A stretch of DNA of 64,000 bases from an uncultured Dysosmobacter sp. (GTDB lineage: Bacteria > Bacillota > Clostridia > Oscillospirales > Oscillospiraceae): NCBI GenBank assembly GCA_947625655.1, contig CANQPD010000010.1, forward strand, positions 25,357 through 89,356. Reading direction: 5' to 3'. Of this stretch, positions 1 to 8,361 are shown one piece after another; positions within the stretch are counted from its first letter, which is position 1, and each line of letters begins with the position of its first letter. The translations under genes and the position numbers were made by a program. The notes under the pieces were generated by a model. That model searched no databases, had not been told where the DNA came from, and saw nothing but the letters and a program-made list of their open reading frames with translations.

Positions 1-308
1 GGATCGACGACATCATCGTGTTCCGCTCCCTGACGGAGGAGGATATCCGGGAGGTGGCCCGGCGGATGCTGAAGACCGTCTCCGCCCGGATGGAGGCCAT
101 GGGCATCCATCTGGATACCAGCGACGAGGCTGTGGCGGAGCTTGCCAAGGAGGGCTTTGATCCCAAGTACGGCGCGCGGCCTCTGCGCAGGGCCATCCAG
201 AGCCAGGTGGAGGACGCCGTGGCCGAACGGATGCTGGACGGGACGCTGAAGGCCGGCGACACCGCCAAGCTGACAGTGGAAAACGAGAAGCTCTGCGTCA
301 GCAAATAA
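1..308 (+). CDS. clpC: ATP-dependent Clp protease ATP-binding subunit (ClpC-type), C-terminal end only
   Basis: Only about the last 101 residues are in the window; the frame is open at the left edge (codons in phase from base 3). The segment matches the small C-terminal D2 subdomain of HSP100 unfoldases, with the hallmark GFDPKYGARPLRRAIQ stretch that carries the sensor-2 arginine region. In ClpC this part helps ATP sensing and hexamer packing while the protein unfolds substrates for ClpP. ClpB and ClpE share this subdomain, so the ClpC assignment is a family-level inference; the AAA modules that would separate them lie outside the window. A strong hairpin terminator follows 17 bp after the stop. 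Confidence 0.8.
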   Translation, partial: IDDIIVFRSLTEEDIREVARRMLKTVSARMEAMGIHLDTSDEAVAELAKEGFDPKYGARPLRRAIQSQVEDAVAERMLDGTLKAGDTAKLTVENEKLCVSK

Positions 309-325
309 TCCATCCATGCCCCATA

Positions 326-379
326 AAAGGATCCCCTGCCGTGTGCCGGACCTGTTCAGTCCGCGGCAGGGGATCCTTT
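326..379. terminator. Bidirectional terminator between clpC and recG
   Basis: Perfect 16-bp inverted repeat (arms at 326-341 and 364-379, core GGATCCCCTGCCG) with A-rich and T-rich flanks. It lies between convergent genes and can serve both. Confidence 0.8.
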
Positions 380-438
380 GCGCTGTGTGCCTTGCGGCTC
401 CTTTTTTCCGATTCTCTCGCGCCATCGGGCGGAAACTG

Positions 439-2487
439 TCAGTTCAGCGCGTCGGCGTTCTGGGTGAACAGCTCCGCCACCCGCTCCGCCGCGGCGGGGC
501 AGGTCTCCAGCTCCGGGTCCTTGGCAAGCAGTGCCTCCGCCGCCTGCTGGGCCTCCTTCAAAAGCTGGGTGTCGCAGCCGATGTCCGCCACCCGCAGGCC
601 CGGCAGGCCGTGCTGCCGCTGGCCGAAGAAGTCGCCGGGGCCCCGGAGCCGCAGATCCTCTTCGGCGATCTTGAAGCCGTCGGCGGTCTTTGTCATGACC
701 CTCAGGCGCTGCTTCGTCTCCTCGTTCTGGTTATCAGAAATCAAAATGCAGTAAGACTGGTGCTTCCCCCGGCCCACCCGGCCCCGCAGCTGGTGGAGCT
801 GGCTCAGGCCGAAGCGCTCCGCGTTTTCAATGACCATGACGGCGGCGTTGGGCACGTCCACCCCCACCTCGATGACGGTGGTGGACACCAGAATGTCCGT
901 CTCATGGGCGGCGAAGGCGGTCATCACCGCGTCCTTCTCCTTCGGCTTCATCTTGCCGTGGACGAAGGCCACCTTCAAATCGGGAAAGACCTCAGCTTGC
1001 AGCTTTTTGGCGTACTCCGTCACCGCCTTCCGCTCGTCCGGCAGCTCGTCGTTTTCGGACACCTGGGGGCAGACCACATACGCCTGCCGCCCCTCCGCCA
1101 CCAGCTTGCGGAGAAACGCATACACCCGGGGGTGGTAGCTGCCGGGAACGGCGTAGGTTTTGATAGGCCGCCGGCCCGGGGGCAGCTGGTCAATGACGGA
1201 CACGTCCAGATCGCCGTACAGGATCAGCGCCAGCGTCCGGGGGATGGGGGTGGCGGACATAACCAGGGTGTGGGGGTGCTCGCCTTTGCCCGCCAGCGCC
1301 GCCCGCTGTCCAACGCCGAAGCGGTGCTGCTCGTCCGTCACCACCAGCCCCAGGTCGGCGTACTCCACGCTGCCGGTGATGAGGGCGTGGGTGCCGATGG
1401 CGAAGTCGATCTCCCCGGTGGACAGCTGGGCGGCGATGGACCTCTTCGTCTTCGCCGGGGTGGAGCCGGTCAGCAGGGCGCACCGGACACCCAAGTTCTC
1501 CATCAGCGGGGCCAGCCCCGCGTAGTGCTGCTGGGCCAGGATCTCCGTGGGGGCCATCAGGGCCGCCTGGCGGCCGTTTTTCACCGCGAAGTACACGCAG
1601 GCGGCGGCCACCATGGTCTTGCCGGAGCCCACGTCGCCCTGGCACAGGCGGTTCATGGGGGTGCCGGACGTCATGTCCGCCAGGGCCTCGTCTACGCAGC
1701 GCCGCTGGGCGTCCGTCAGGGAAAAGGGCAGGGCGGCATAAAAGGCGTCCATGTCCACAGCCCTGCAGGGGGGGACGTGGACCACCTCCCGCCGCCTTCT
1801 CAGCCGCTTCAGCCCGATGGTGAAGAGAAACAGCTCCTCAAAGGCCAGCCGCCGCCGGGCGATGTCCAGGGCTTCCGCGCTCTCCGGAAAGTGGATGTTC
1901 TCGTAGGCGTAGTTGATGCGGCACAGGTGGTGCTCCTGCCGGATCTCGTCCGGCAGCACGTCGGGCAGGATGTCCGCGCAGGCGTCCAGCCCCTGGCGGA
2001 TGGACCGGGACAAAATCAGCTGGCTGACCCCGGCGGTCAGGGGATAGATGGGCACGATGCGGCCGGTGAACTCCCCCCGGCCCTCCTGCTCCACAATGGG
2101 GCTGGCCATGGTCTTGCGGAGGAGGCTGCCCTCCGCCCTGCCGTAGAAGATATAGGTCTCCCCCTGATGGAGCTGGTTTTTCAGCCAGGTCTGGTTGAAG
2201 AAGGTGACGTCCAGCACGCCGCTTTCGTCCACCGCCCGGACCTTCACCAGATCCATCCCCTTCCGGATGTGGGAGACGGTGGGGGGCGAGGCGATCATGG
2301 CGGCCACGCAGGCGCTCTCTCCGGGCACCAGGTCGGCGATGCGCTTGGCCTGGGTGCGGTCGTCGTACTTCCGGGGGAACCAGGAGATCAGGTCCCGCAG
2401 GGTGGCGATGCCCAGCTTGCCCAGGGCCTTGGCCCGCTGCTCGCCGATGCCGCGGATCATCCGCACGTCGGTGTTTAGATCTGCCAC
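439..2487 (-). CDS. recG: ATP-dependent DNA helicase RecG
   Basis: RecG reverses and remodels stalled replication forks and branch-migrates Holliday junctions. The 682-residue product has the usual length. Visible features are an N-terminal helix-hairpin-helix-like segment (MIRGIGEQRAKALGKLGI), an OB-type wedge domain (about residues 60-150), Walker A GDVGSGKT (about 284-291), the DEQH helicase box (VVTDEQHRFG), and the C-terminal SF2 motifs VSTTVIEVGVDVPNA and QLRGRVGR. I chose the GTG at 2487 because an AAGAAAGGGGGG ribosome site lies just upstream; the frame is open for another 127 codons, but that extension is low-complexity and unlike RecG. Confidence 0.95.
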   Translation of the reverse strand: MADLNTDVRMIRGIGEQRAKALGKLGIATLRDLISWFPRKYDDRTQAKRIADLVPGESACVAAMIASPPTVSHIRKGMDLVKVRAVDESGVLDVTFFNQTWLKNQLHQGETYIFYGRAEGSLLRKTMASPIVEQEGRGEFTGRIVPIYPLTAGVSQLILSRSIRQGLDACADILPDVLPDEIRQEHHLCRINYAYENIHFPESAEALDIARRRLAFEELFLFTIGLKRLRRRREVVHVPPCRAVDMDAFYAALPFSLTDAQRRCVDEALADMTSGTPMNRLCQGDVGSGKTMVAAACVYFAVKNGRQAALMAPTEILAQQHYAGLAPLMENLGVRCALLTGSTPAKTKRSIAAQLSTGEIDFAIGTHALITGSVEYADLGLVVTDEQHRFGVGQRAALAGKGEHPHTLVMSATPIPRTLALILYGDLDVSVIDQLPPGRRPIKTYAVPGSYHPRVYAFLRKLVAEGRQAYVVCPQVSENDELPDERKAVTEYAKKLQAEVFPDLKVAFVHGKMKPKEKDAVMTAFAAHETDILVSTTVIEVGVDVPNAAVMVIENAERFGLSQLHQLRGRVGRGKHQSYCILISDNQNEETKQRLRVMTKTADGFKIAEEDLRLRGPGDFFGQRQHGLPGLRVADIGCDTQLLKEAQQAAEALLAKDPELETCPAAAERVAELFTQNADALN

Positions 2488-2570
2488 GGTGGGGTCCCCC
2501 CTTTCTTGCAAAATAGCAGCTTCTATTATATAATGCTTTTCAGAGAAAAACAAGGAACGGGGGCGAAGGG

Positions 2571-2889
2571 ATGAAGCGGAAGCACTGGGGGATTGTCGCG
2601 GCCATCGGTTTTGGGGAGATGCTGTTGAGCAACGCGCTGATGCTGCTGGGAGCGCCCCGGCAGCCCATGCAGTTCCTGGTACTGGGCGGCACGGCGGTGT
2701 TCCTCGCCGGCCTGCTGGGCCTTGCCGCCCGCCCGGCCTGGGTCTGTCCCCACTGCGGCAAGGGGATCGGCGACAGCCGGAGGCTGCGGACGCCCCGGGG
2801 CGGCCCGCTGGCGCGGGGCGGGGGAGACCTTCGTCTGCCCCCACTGCGGCGTGATGCTGCACAGCCATGACCTGAAAAAAGCGGAATGA
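2571..2889 (+). pseudogene. Small membrane/zinc-ribbon protein, frameshifted
   Basis: The first frame starts at ATG 2571 with two hydrophobic segments (IGFGEMLLSNALMLLG and VLGGTAVFLAGLLGLAA) followed by a zinc-ribbon half WVCPHCGKGIG. The second expected knuckle, ETFVCPHCGVMLHSHD, appears in the +1 frame and ends at TGA 2887-2889. Deleting one G from the G run at 2820-2824 would join them into one protein of about 105 residues with paired CPHC motifs. Either the gene is truly broken or the G run is a sequencing error. Function unknown. The start at 2571 and recG at 2487 are divergent. Confidence 0.6.
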
Positions 2890-2922
2890 GCCAGCGCCCG
2901 GAGGACCGGGCGCAAATTTTTT

Positions 2923-2950
2923 TGTAACGAAACGGGGATTGCCCCGTCTT
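2923..2950 (+). promoter_or_regulatory. Candidate ECF-sigma-type promoter (likely autoregulatory)
   Basis: TGTAAC (2923-2928), 16-bp spacer, CGTCTT (2945-2950), resembling the TGAAAC-N16-CGTC pattern of extracytoplasmic-function sigma promoters. It sits directly before the sigma gene. Transcription would begin near 2957, which excludes a GTG at 2955 as the start codon and fits a start at 2973. Confidence 0.5.
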
Positions 2951-2972
2951 ATGGGTGAAAGGTGGTGAGAGG

Positions 2973-3446
2973 GTGCCTGATTTTGAAGCGGTCTACCGGC
3001 AGTATTTCGCGGACGTGTACAAATACGTCCTGGCCCTGAGCCGGGATGAGGCGACGGCGGAGGAGGTGACCCAGGAGACCTTTTTCAAGGCCCTCTCCGC
3101 CATCGACAGCTTCCGGGGGGACTGCCAGCTGCGGGTGTGGCTGTGCCAGATCGCCCGGAACCAGTACCTGACCCTGTGCCGGGAGCGGAAGCGGTTCGGG
3201 GAAGCGGCGGGGGAGCCGGGGGACGGCGGCATCGAGGAGGGTTTTGCCGACGCCGACGCGGCCAAGCGGCTCCATGTGCTGCTCCACGGCCTGCCGGAGC
3301 CGTACAAGGAGGTGTTCTCCCTGCGGACGTTTGGAGAGCTGCCCTTCGCCCAGATCGGGGAGCTGTTCGGCAAGACGGAGAGCTGGGCCCGGGTGACGTA
3401 CTTCCGGGCCAGGCAGAAGTTAAAGGAGGAATTCGATGGAACATGA
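2973..3446 (+). CDS. RNA polymerase sigma factor, ECF (sigma-70) family
   Basis: About 157 residues. Sigma region 2 is near the N-terminus (AVYRQYFADVYKYVLALSRDEATAEEVTQETFFKA), and region 4 with its helix-turn-helix is at the C-terminus (LPEPYKEVFSLRTFGELPFAQIGELFGKTESWARVTYFRARQKL). It directs RNA polymerase to a stress or envelope regulon. The GTG at 2973 has an AAAGGTGGTGA site 4-6 bases upstream and lies downstream of the inferred transcription start. The gene overlaps the anti-sigma gene by 11 bp, so the two are translationally coupled, as usual for such pairs. Confidence 0.9.
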   Translation: MPDFEAVYRQYFADVYKYVLALSRDEATAEEVTQETFFKALSAIDSFRGDCQLRVWLCQIARNQYLTLCRERKRFGEAAGEPGDGGIEEGFADADAAKRLHVLLHGLPEPYKEVFSLRTFGELPFAQIGELFGKTESWARVTYFRARQKLKEEFDGT

Positions 3447-4158
3447 GATCATTTACGACCTGCTGCCGCTGTACCACGACGGCGTGTGCTCGGAGGCCAG
3501 CCGCCGGGCGGTGGAGGAACATTTGCAGGGTTGTGAAGCCTGCCGGAAGGCCCTGGCGGACATGGATGCGCCCCTGCCGGAGGCGGAAAAAACCGCCGCC
3601 GATGATGCGGCGGCGGTGCAAAAGATCTCCCGGGAGTGGCGGGGGAGCAAGCGGAGGGCCTGGCTCAAGGGGGCCGCGATCGCCGTGCTCGTGTGCGCGC
3701 TGATCCTGGGCGGGTGGCATCTGCTGACAGGCGTCTACTGTGTGCCTGTGGATACGGACGGCATAGAGATCACGGCGCTGAGCCGCCTGGAGGACGGCCG
3801 GGTGATGTTCCATCTGCGGGTAACGGATGACAAGGACCTGCGGCGGGTGAGCTATGAGTACGACGGCGCGGGGAACCTGCACGTCGTGCCTCTGCGGCCT
3901 GTGCTGACCGTCAGCCGCAGGGCTGACAAGGGACTGTGGGACAGCGACTATATCACAGACTTGGCGGAACACAATGTGTGGAACGTAAAATATGGCGACG
4001 GCAAGGAGGCCACAAAAATCTATCTGGGCCGGGGAGAGGACGCCATCCTCCTCTGGGAGGAGGGCATGGAACTGCCCGCCGCCAGCGCCGTCGATGAAGC
4101 ACATTGGGGCTATGAGCCAGGAAGCGCGGAGTACTGGGCGCTGCGGGAGGAGAACTGA
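3436..4158 (+). CDS. Anti-sigma factor with N-terminal zinc finger and one membrane segment
   Basis: A 240-residue protein. The N-terminus carries the HxxxCxxC zinc-binding anti-sigma motif (VEEHLQGCEACRKAL, about residues 30-45). One transmembrane helix follows (AWLKGAAIAVLVCALILGGW, about 72-92), then an extracytoplasmic domain of about 145 residues that I do not recognise and that may sense the signal. The cytoplasmic domain is expected to hold the cognate ECF sigma factor inactive. The ATG overlaps the sigma gene end. Confidence 0.85.
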   Translation: MEHEIIYDLLPLYHDGVCSEASRRAVEEHLQGCEACRKALADMDAPLPEAEKTAADDAAAVQKISREWRGSKRRAWLKGAAIAVLVCALILGGWHLLTGVYCVPVDTDGIEITALSRLEDGRVMFHLRVTDDKDLRRVSYEYDGAGNLHVVPLRPVLTVSRRADKGLWDSDYITDLAEHNVWNVKYGDGKEATKIYLGRGEDAILLWEEGMELPAASAVDEAHWGYEPGSAEYWALREEN

Positions 4159-4236
4159 CGCACGCCGCCCCATGCCCCGCCGCCACGGAAGCAGGGCCCG
4201 GCGCCGTATTGGCCCTTGCGGAAGGCTTGACGGGAC

Positions 4237-4262
4237 GGGCCGATGTGGGCATCGGCCCCTAC
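4237..4262. repeat. Short dispersed palindrome (GGGCCGATG-TGGG-CATCGGCCC-CTAC)
   Basis: A 9-bp inverted repeat with a 4-base loop followed by CTAC. The same design occurs at 25979-26004 (GGGGCGATG / CATCGCCCC, then CTAC) and a looser version near 18060-18085. It looks like a small dispersed intergenic repeat. Confidence 0.55.
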
Positions 4263-4268
4263 AAAAGC

Positions 4269-4305
4269 AAGGCCCGCCGGGGACATCCCCGGCGGGCCTT
4301 CTTTT
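4269..4305. terminator. Bidirectional terminator between anti-sigma gene and folA
   Basis: 15-bp perfect stem (arms 4269-4283 and 4286-4300, AAGGCCCGCCGGGGA) with a 2-base loop, followed by CTTTTG on the plus strand and preceded by CAAAAG for the minus strand. Confidence 0.85.
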
Positions 4306-4315
4306 GTACACTATA

Positions 4316-4813
4316 TTAAATCTTTTTATTAATATAATCGATAAAACGGTAGGTAAGCCCATTCTCCGTCACTGGCTCGCCGGTATACTCGATCTCCCAG
4401 CCCGGCAGCTTGTCCAGATTGGGGAAATAGGTGTCGGACTCCTCCACCTGGGTCTCCACCCGGGTGAGATAGACCCGCCGGCACCGGCTCAACAGCATGG
4501 CGTACACGCTGCCGCCGCCGATGATCCACAGCTTGTCGGGGTCCTCGCCCTCCACCAGCTTCAGGGCCTCGTCGGCGCTGAGGGCCACCTCCGCCCCCTC
4601 CCGGGCGAAGCCGGTGTTGTGGGTGATGACGATGTTCCGCCGCTTGGGCAGGGGCTTTCCGCCGGGGAAGGACTCCAGCGTCTTGCGGCCCATGATGACG
4701 GTGCCGCCTATGGTCATGGAGCGGAAGCGCTTCATATCCGTGGGCAGGGAGAACAGCAGGTCCCCGTCCCGGCCGATGGCCCAGTTCTGATCGACAACAA
4801 CGATGGCATTCAT
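4316..4813 (-). CDS. folA: Dihydrofolate reductase
   Basis: Reduces dihydrofolate to tetrahydrofolate with NADPH. The 165-residue product has the family length. It begins MNAIVVVDQNWAIGRDGDLLF, containing the substrate-loop WAIGRDGDLL; then TIGGTVIMGRKTLESFPGGKPLP (NADPH site) and LWIIGGGSVYAMLL. The start is ATG 4813 with a GGAGAG site upstream; an upstream in-frame ATG at 4870 lies inside thyA and would add an atypical tail. It lies 13 bp after thyA on the same strand, and its product recycles the dihydrofolate made by ThyA. Confidence 0.96.
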   Translation of the reverse strand: MNAIVVVDQNWAIGRDGDLLFSLPTDMKRFRSMTIGGTVIMGRKTLESFPGGKPLPKRRNIVITHNTGFAREGAEVALSADEALKLVEGEDPDKLWIIGGGSVYAMLLSRCRRVYLTRVETQVEESDTYFPNLDKLPGWEIEYTGEPVTENGLTYRFIDYINKKI

Positions 4814-4826
4814 AACGGCTCTCTCC

Positions 4827-5657
4827 TTAAATCGCAACAGGAATTTTGTGGGCAAAGGGCGCGGGGTCATAGCCCTCCAGCCGGAAGTGGTCCTTGGTGA
4901 ACTGGTAGAAATCCGTGACGGAGGGGTCGATCCACAGCTTCGGCGCCGGCCTGGGCTGCTGGCGGATCAGCTCCTCCACGATGGGGACGTGGCGGTCGTA
5001 GATGTGGCAGTCGGCGATGACGTGGACCAGCTCGCCGGGTACCAGGCCGGACGCCTGGGCGAACATATGCACCAGCAGGGCGTACTGCACCACGTTCCAG
5101 TTGCCGGCGGCCAGCATATCCTGGCTCCGCTGGTTCAAAATGGCGTTCAGCACGTTGCCGGAGACGTTGAAGGTCATGGAGTAGGCGCAGGGGGCCAGGT
5201 GCATCTCGCTGAGGTCGTGGTGGTTGAAGAGATTGGTCAGGATGCGGCGGCTGGCGGGGTTCTCTTTCAAATCCTTCAGCACCCGGTCCACCTGGTCCAT
5301 GTCCCCGTCGGGGTAGTGGTGCTTCACGCCCATCTGATAGCCGTAGGCCTTGCCGATGGAGCCGGTTTCGTCGGCCCACTGGTCCCAGATGTGGGAGTTG
5401 AGATCGTGGATGTTGTTGGACTTTTTCTGCCAGATCCACAGCAGCTCGTCCAGGGCGGATTTCCAGTAGGTGCGGCGGATGGTCAGGATGGGGAACTCCT
5501 CCCGCAGGTCATAGCGGTTGACGACGCCGAATTTTTTGATGGTGTGGGCGGGGCTGCCGTCCTCCCAGCGGGGGCGGACCTCCCGGTCGGTGTCCCAGAC
5601 GCCGTTTTCCAGAATGTCCCGGCAGGTTTGGATGAAGACTTCGTCGGCACGGCTCAT
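4827..5657 (-). CDS. thyA: Thymidylate synthase (ThyA type)
   Basis: Methylates dUMP to dTMP using 5,10-methylenetetrahydrofolate. 276 residues. Visible are the folate/dUMP residues in LTIRRTYWKSALDELLWIWQ, the arginine pair in ENPASRRILTNLFN, the catalytic cysteine C157 in LAPCAYSMTFNVSGN (many ThyA have LPPCH here), and RSQDMLAAGNWNVVQYALL with the dUMP-binding region. An AGGAGGAA site precedes ATG 5657. It is the first gene of the thyA-folA pair. Confidence 0.96.
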   Translation of the reverse strand: MSRADEVFIQTCRDILENGVWDTDREVRPRWEDGSPAHTIKKFGVVNRYDLREEFPILTIRRTYWKSALDELLWIWQKKSNNIHDLNSHIWDQWADETGSIGKAYGYQMGVKHHYPDGDMDQVDRVLKDLKENPASRRILTNLFNHHDLSEMHLAPCAYSMTFNVSGNVLNAILNQRSQDMLAAGNWNVVQYALLVHMFAQASGLVPGELVHVIADCHIYDRHVPIVEELIRQQPRPAPKLWIDPSVTDFYQFTKDHFRLEGYDPAPFAHKIPVAI

Positions 5658-5786
5658 GGCGCGTTCCTCCTGCTCTCGTATTTTACCTTAGTATACCAAA
5701 TCGGAAAAGGAATGTGTAGAGGGAATTTCACAGCCTTTTGCCCAAACTATATCGAAATTTTTTCATGGTTTTGTGTTAAATTCAGG

Positions 5787-5815
5787 TTGTGGATTTGTAA
5801 AAAGTGCGATAAGAT
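5787..5815 (+). promoter_or_regulatory. Sigma-A type promoter for the AraC-MATE operon
   Basis: TTGTGG (5787-5792), 17-bp spacer, TAAGAT (5810-5815), 38 bp ahead of the AraC start. Confidence 0.5.
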
Positions 5816-5853
5816 AGGGCCGCTGATACCATTCGACGGAAGGGGGCGGCGCT

Positions 5854-6702
5854 ATGCCGGATCGCAGCGAGGCGGGGAAGCGGGGCTATCTGAACGAGGA
5901 TTTCCGCCTGTTCCACCTGAAAGACAGCCGCGCGCAGAAGCTGGACTACCATTACCACGAGTTCGACAAGCTGATCCTGCTGCTGAACGGCAGGGTCACC
6001 TACGCGGTGGAGGGCGTCACCTACTTCCTCCGGCCCTGGGACATCCTGCTGGTGCAGCACAACATGATCCACAAGCCCACCATTGACCCCTCCGCGCCCT
6101 ATGAGCGGGTGGTGGTGTGGCTGGGCCGGGAGTGGCTGGAAAAGCGGAGCGACCCCGGCGAGGCCCTGGACGCCTGCTTCGACACCGCCCGGGAGCGGGG
6201 CTTCCATCTGCTGCGGACGGACGCGGAGCGCCGGCTGCAGTACATGCAGCTGATCCAGCGGCTGGAGGAGGCCCTCCGGTCCACGGAGTTCGGCGCGGCC
6301 CGGATGGCGGACACCCTGTGCCAGCAGCTGCTGATCGGGGTGAACCGGGACCTTCTGCGCTCCCGCACCGCCGCGGAGGCCCGGGACAGCTACCGGGTGG
6401 ACCCGAAGATGGAGGAGATCCTGAAATACATTGTCCAGCATCTGGACAGGGAGCTGTCGGTGGATGTCCTGGCAAAGCAGTTCTATCTGAGCCGCTATTA
6501 CCTGATGCACCGGTTCAAGGCCGTCACCGGCTACACCGTCCATCAGTATATCAGCCAGAAGCGGCTGCTGTGGGCGGGGGAGCTGATCCGCTCCGGCGTG
6601 CCGGTGATGAAGGCGGCGGAGCAGGCGGGCTTTTCCGAGTATTCCACCTTCCTGCGGGCGTTTCAGAATACCTTTCACATGAGCCCCCGGGAGTTCCGCT
6701 GA
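5854..6702 (+). CDS. AraC-family transcriptional regulator
   Basis: 282 residues. The N-terminal half is cupin-like (HYHEFDKLILLLNGRVTYAVEGVTYFLRPWDILLV), expected to bind a small ligand. The C-terminal half holds two helix-turn-helix motifs (VDVLAKQFYLSRYYLMHRFKAVTGYTV and MKAAEQAGFSEYSTFLRAFQNTF) ending in the family signature MSPREFR. It is followed after 36 bp by a MATE exporter on the same strand, so control of that exporter is the simplest inference; the ligand is unknown. Confidence 0.9.
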   Translation: MPDRSEAGKRGYLNEDFRLFHLKDSRAQKLDYHYHEFDKLILLLNGRVTYAVEGVTYFLRPWDILLVQHNMIHKPTIDPSAPYERVVVWLGREWLEKRSDPGEALDACFDTARERGFHLLRTDAERRLQYMQLIQRLEEALRSTEFGAARMADTLCQQLLIGVNRDLLRSRTAAEARDSYRVDPKMEEILKYIVQHLDRELSVDVLAKQFYLSRYYLMHRFKAVTGYTVHQYISQKRLLWAGELIRSGVPVMKAAEQAGFSEYSTFLRAFQNTFHMSPREFR

Positions 6703-6738
6703 ACAAAACAACGCGAAAAAGAGGGAAATGAGAGAACC

Positions 6739-8091
6739 ATGGAAACCAGGCAAATCAACGTGGAATTTTCCAAAGAGGACCTGCGGCGGCTGATCGTGCC
6801 GCTGGTCATTGAACAGCTGCTGGCCATCACGGTGGGACTGTGCGACTCTGTCATGGTGTCCCAGGTGGGGGAGGCCGCCATCTCCGCCGTCTCGCTGGTG
6901 GACACAGTCAACGTGCTGCTGGTCAACGCCTTTTCGGCGCTGGCCACCGGCGGCGCCGTCATCGCGGGCCAGTATCTGGGCCGGCGGGAGACGGAGAAGG
7001 CGGGCCATTCCGGCGCCCAGCTGCTGCTGTTCATGGGGGAGGTCTCCCTCCTGGTCATGGCGCTGTTCTATCTGGGCAAGGGCTTTGTGCTGAACGTGGT
7101 GTTCGGCCAGGTGGAGCCGGATGTGGCGGCCTATGCCAACACCTATTATATGATCGTGGAGGCGTCCACGCCCTTTCTGGCCATTTACAGCGCCGGGGCG
7201 GCGCTGTTCCGGGTCATGGGCAACTCCAGGATCTCCATGTGGGTGTCACTGGGCATGAACATCATCAACGTGGTGGGCAACGCCGTTTTGATCTTCGGCG
7301 TCCACATGGGCGTGGAGGGCGTGGCCATCCCCACCCTGGTGTCCCGGGCGGTGGCGGCGGCAGCCATGGTGCTGCTGCTGCGGCGGATGCCGGGGCTGCC
7401 CCTGCGGGTGGAGCGCTTCACATTGCGGCATGACCGCTATGTGGTGCGGAACATTCTGCGCTTCGGCGTGCCCAACGGCCTGGAGAGCAGCATGTTCCAG
7501 CTGGGCAAGATCCTGCTGCTGTCCACGGTGGCCGTGCTGGGCACCGCGTCGGTGGCGGCCAACGCCATCGGCAACACGGTCTGCACCTTCCAGTGCGTGG
7601 CGGGCAACGCCCTGGGCCTTGCCATGGTGACGGTGGTTTCCCGCTGCGTGGGAGCCGGCAGCTATGAGAAGGCCCGGTATTACACCCGGAAGCTGCTGCG
7701 GTCCACATATCTGTACATGGGCGGCAGCATCATCGTCATCGGCCTGGCCCTGCCCCTGATCATGAAGCTGTACAACGTCTCCGACCAGGCGGCGGAGTAC
7801 GCCCGGCAGATCATCCTGATGCACGGCGGGGTGGCCATGGTCCTGTGGCCGGCGTCCTTCACCCTGCCCCAGGCCCTGCGGGCCGCGGGAGACACCCGCT
7901 TCACCATGGTCATTTCCACGGTGTCCATGTGGACGCTGCGGGTGGGCCTGGGCATTCTGCTGGGCCGGTTCTGGGGCTTCGGCGTGCTGGGCATCTGGAT
8001 GGCCATGTTTGCCGACTGGGCGCTGCGGGTGGCCTTCTTTGTGCCCCGGTTCCACGGGCACACGTGGGAGACCATGGGCATCCGGGAGTGA
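6739..8091 (+). CDS. MATE family multidrug/metabolite efflux transporter
   Basis: 450 residues with about 12 membrane helices in two MatE halves (VIEQLLAITVGLCDSVMVSQVGEAAISAVSLVDT near the start; FGVPNGLESSMFQLGKILLLSTVAVLG at the second half). Exports organic compounds by sodium or proton antiport across the cytoplasmic membrane. It is the second gene after the AraC regulator and ends before a strong terminator. The substrate cannot be read from sequence. Confidence 0.92.
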   Translation: METRQINVEFSKEDLRRLIVPLVIEQLLAITVGLCDSVMVSQVGEAAISAVSLVDTVNVLLVNAFSALATGGAVIAGQYLGRRETEKAGHSGAQLLLFMGEVSLLVMALFYLGKGFVLNVVFGQVEPDVAAYANTYYMIVEASTPFLAIYSAGAALFRVMGNSRISMWVSLGMNIINVVGNAVLIFGVHMGVEGVAIPTLVSRAVAAAAMVLLLRRMPGLPLRVERFTLRHDRYVVRNILRFGVPNGLESSMFQLGKILLLSTVAVLGTASVAANAIGNTVCTFQCVAGNALGLAMVTVVSRCVGAGSYEKARYYTRKLLRSTYLYMGGSIIVIGLALPLIMKLYNVSDQAAEYARQIILMHGGVAMVLWPASFTLPQALRAAGDTRFTMVISTVSMWTLRVGLGILLGRFWGFGVLGIWMAMFADWALRVAFFVPRFHGHTWETMGIRE

Positions 8092-8100
8092 CAGGAGAAA

Positions 8101-8140
8101 AGAGCCTTTCGCCGCGGCAGCGGCGAAAGGCTCTTTCTAT
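8101..8140 (+). terminator. Terminator of the AraC-MATE operon
   Basis: 14-bp perfect stem (8101-8114 and 8121-8134, AGAGCCTTTCGCCG) followed by TTCTATATATT. Confidence 0.85.
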
Positions 8141-8282
8141 ATATTGATACAAAAATAGAGATGTAATAAAATGGATATCTGGATTTCTGTGTAAAATAAG
8201 GATAGAAATGGGGGATGACAAATGATCGCAGCAGCGATCAGAAAAGTGGCGTTCATTGAGAAAATTTAAAAAAACAGACAAA

Positions 8283-8349
8283 GGCAACCATAGGTTGCCC
8301 GGATGTAAACCGTGCACGGTTTACATCTACATAGCACCTTGGATAAAAT
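8283..8349 (+). promoter_or_regulatory. Promoter and perfect 26-bp palindrome (candidate operator) before the XRE gene
   Basis: A perfect 26-bp palindrome at 8302-8327 is centred on GTGCAC with outer arms GATGTAAACC and GGTTTACATC. Its right arm contains a -35 like TTTACA (8320-8325), 18 bp from TAAAAT (8344-8349). A short perfect hairpin GGCAACC-ATA-GGTTGCC lies just upstream (8283-8299). A dimeric regulator bound here would block the promoter; the adjacent XRE protein is the obvious candidate. Confidence 0.5.
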
Positions 8350-8361
8350 AGGAGTAGAAAA

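Noticed and set aside
316..2478. 720-codon plus-strand open frame opposite recG
   Set aside because: Shadow of recG in GC-rich DNA: low-complexity His/Gly/Leu-rich translation, no ribosome site, and recG on the other strand is unambiguous.
2955..2957. GTG 2955 as the ECF sigma start
   Set aside because: It lies at or before the inferred transcription start and lacks a ribosome site, whereas GTG 2973 has one.
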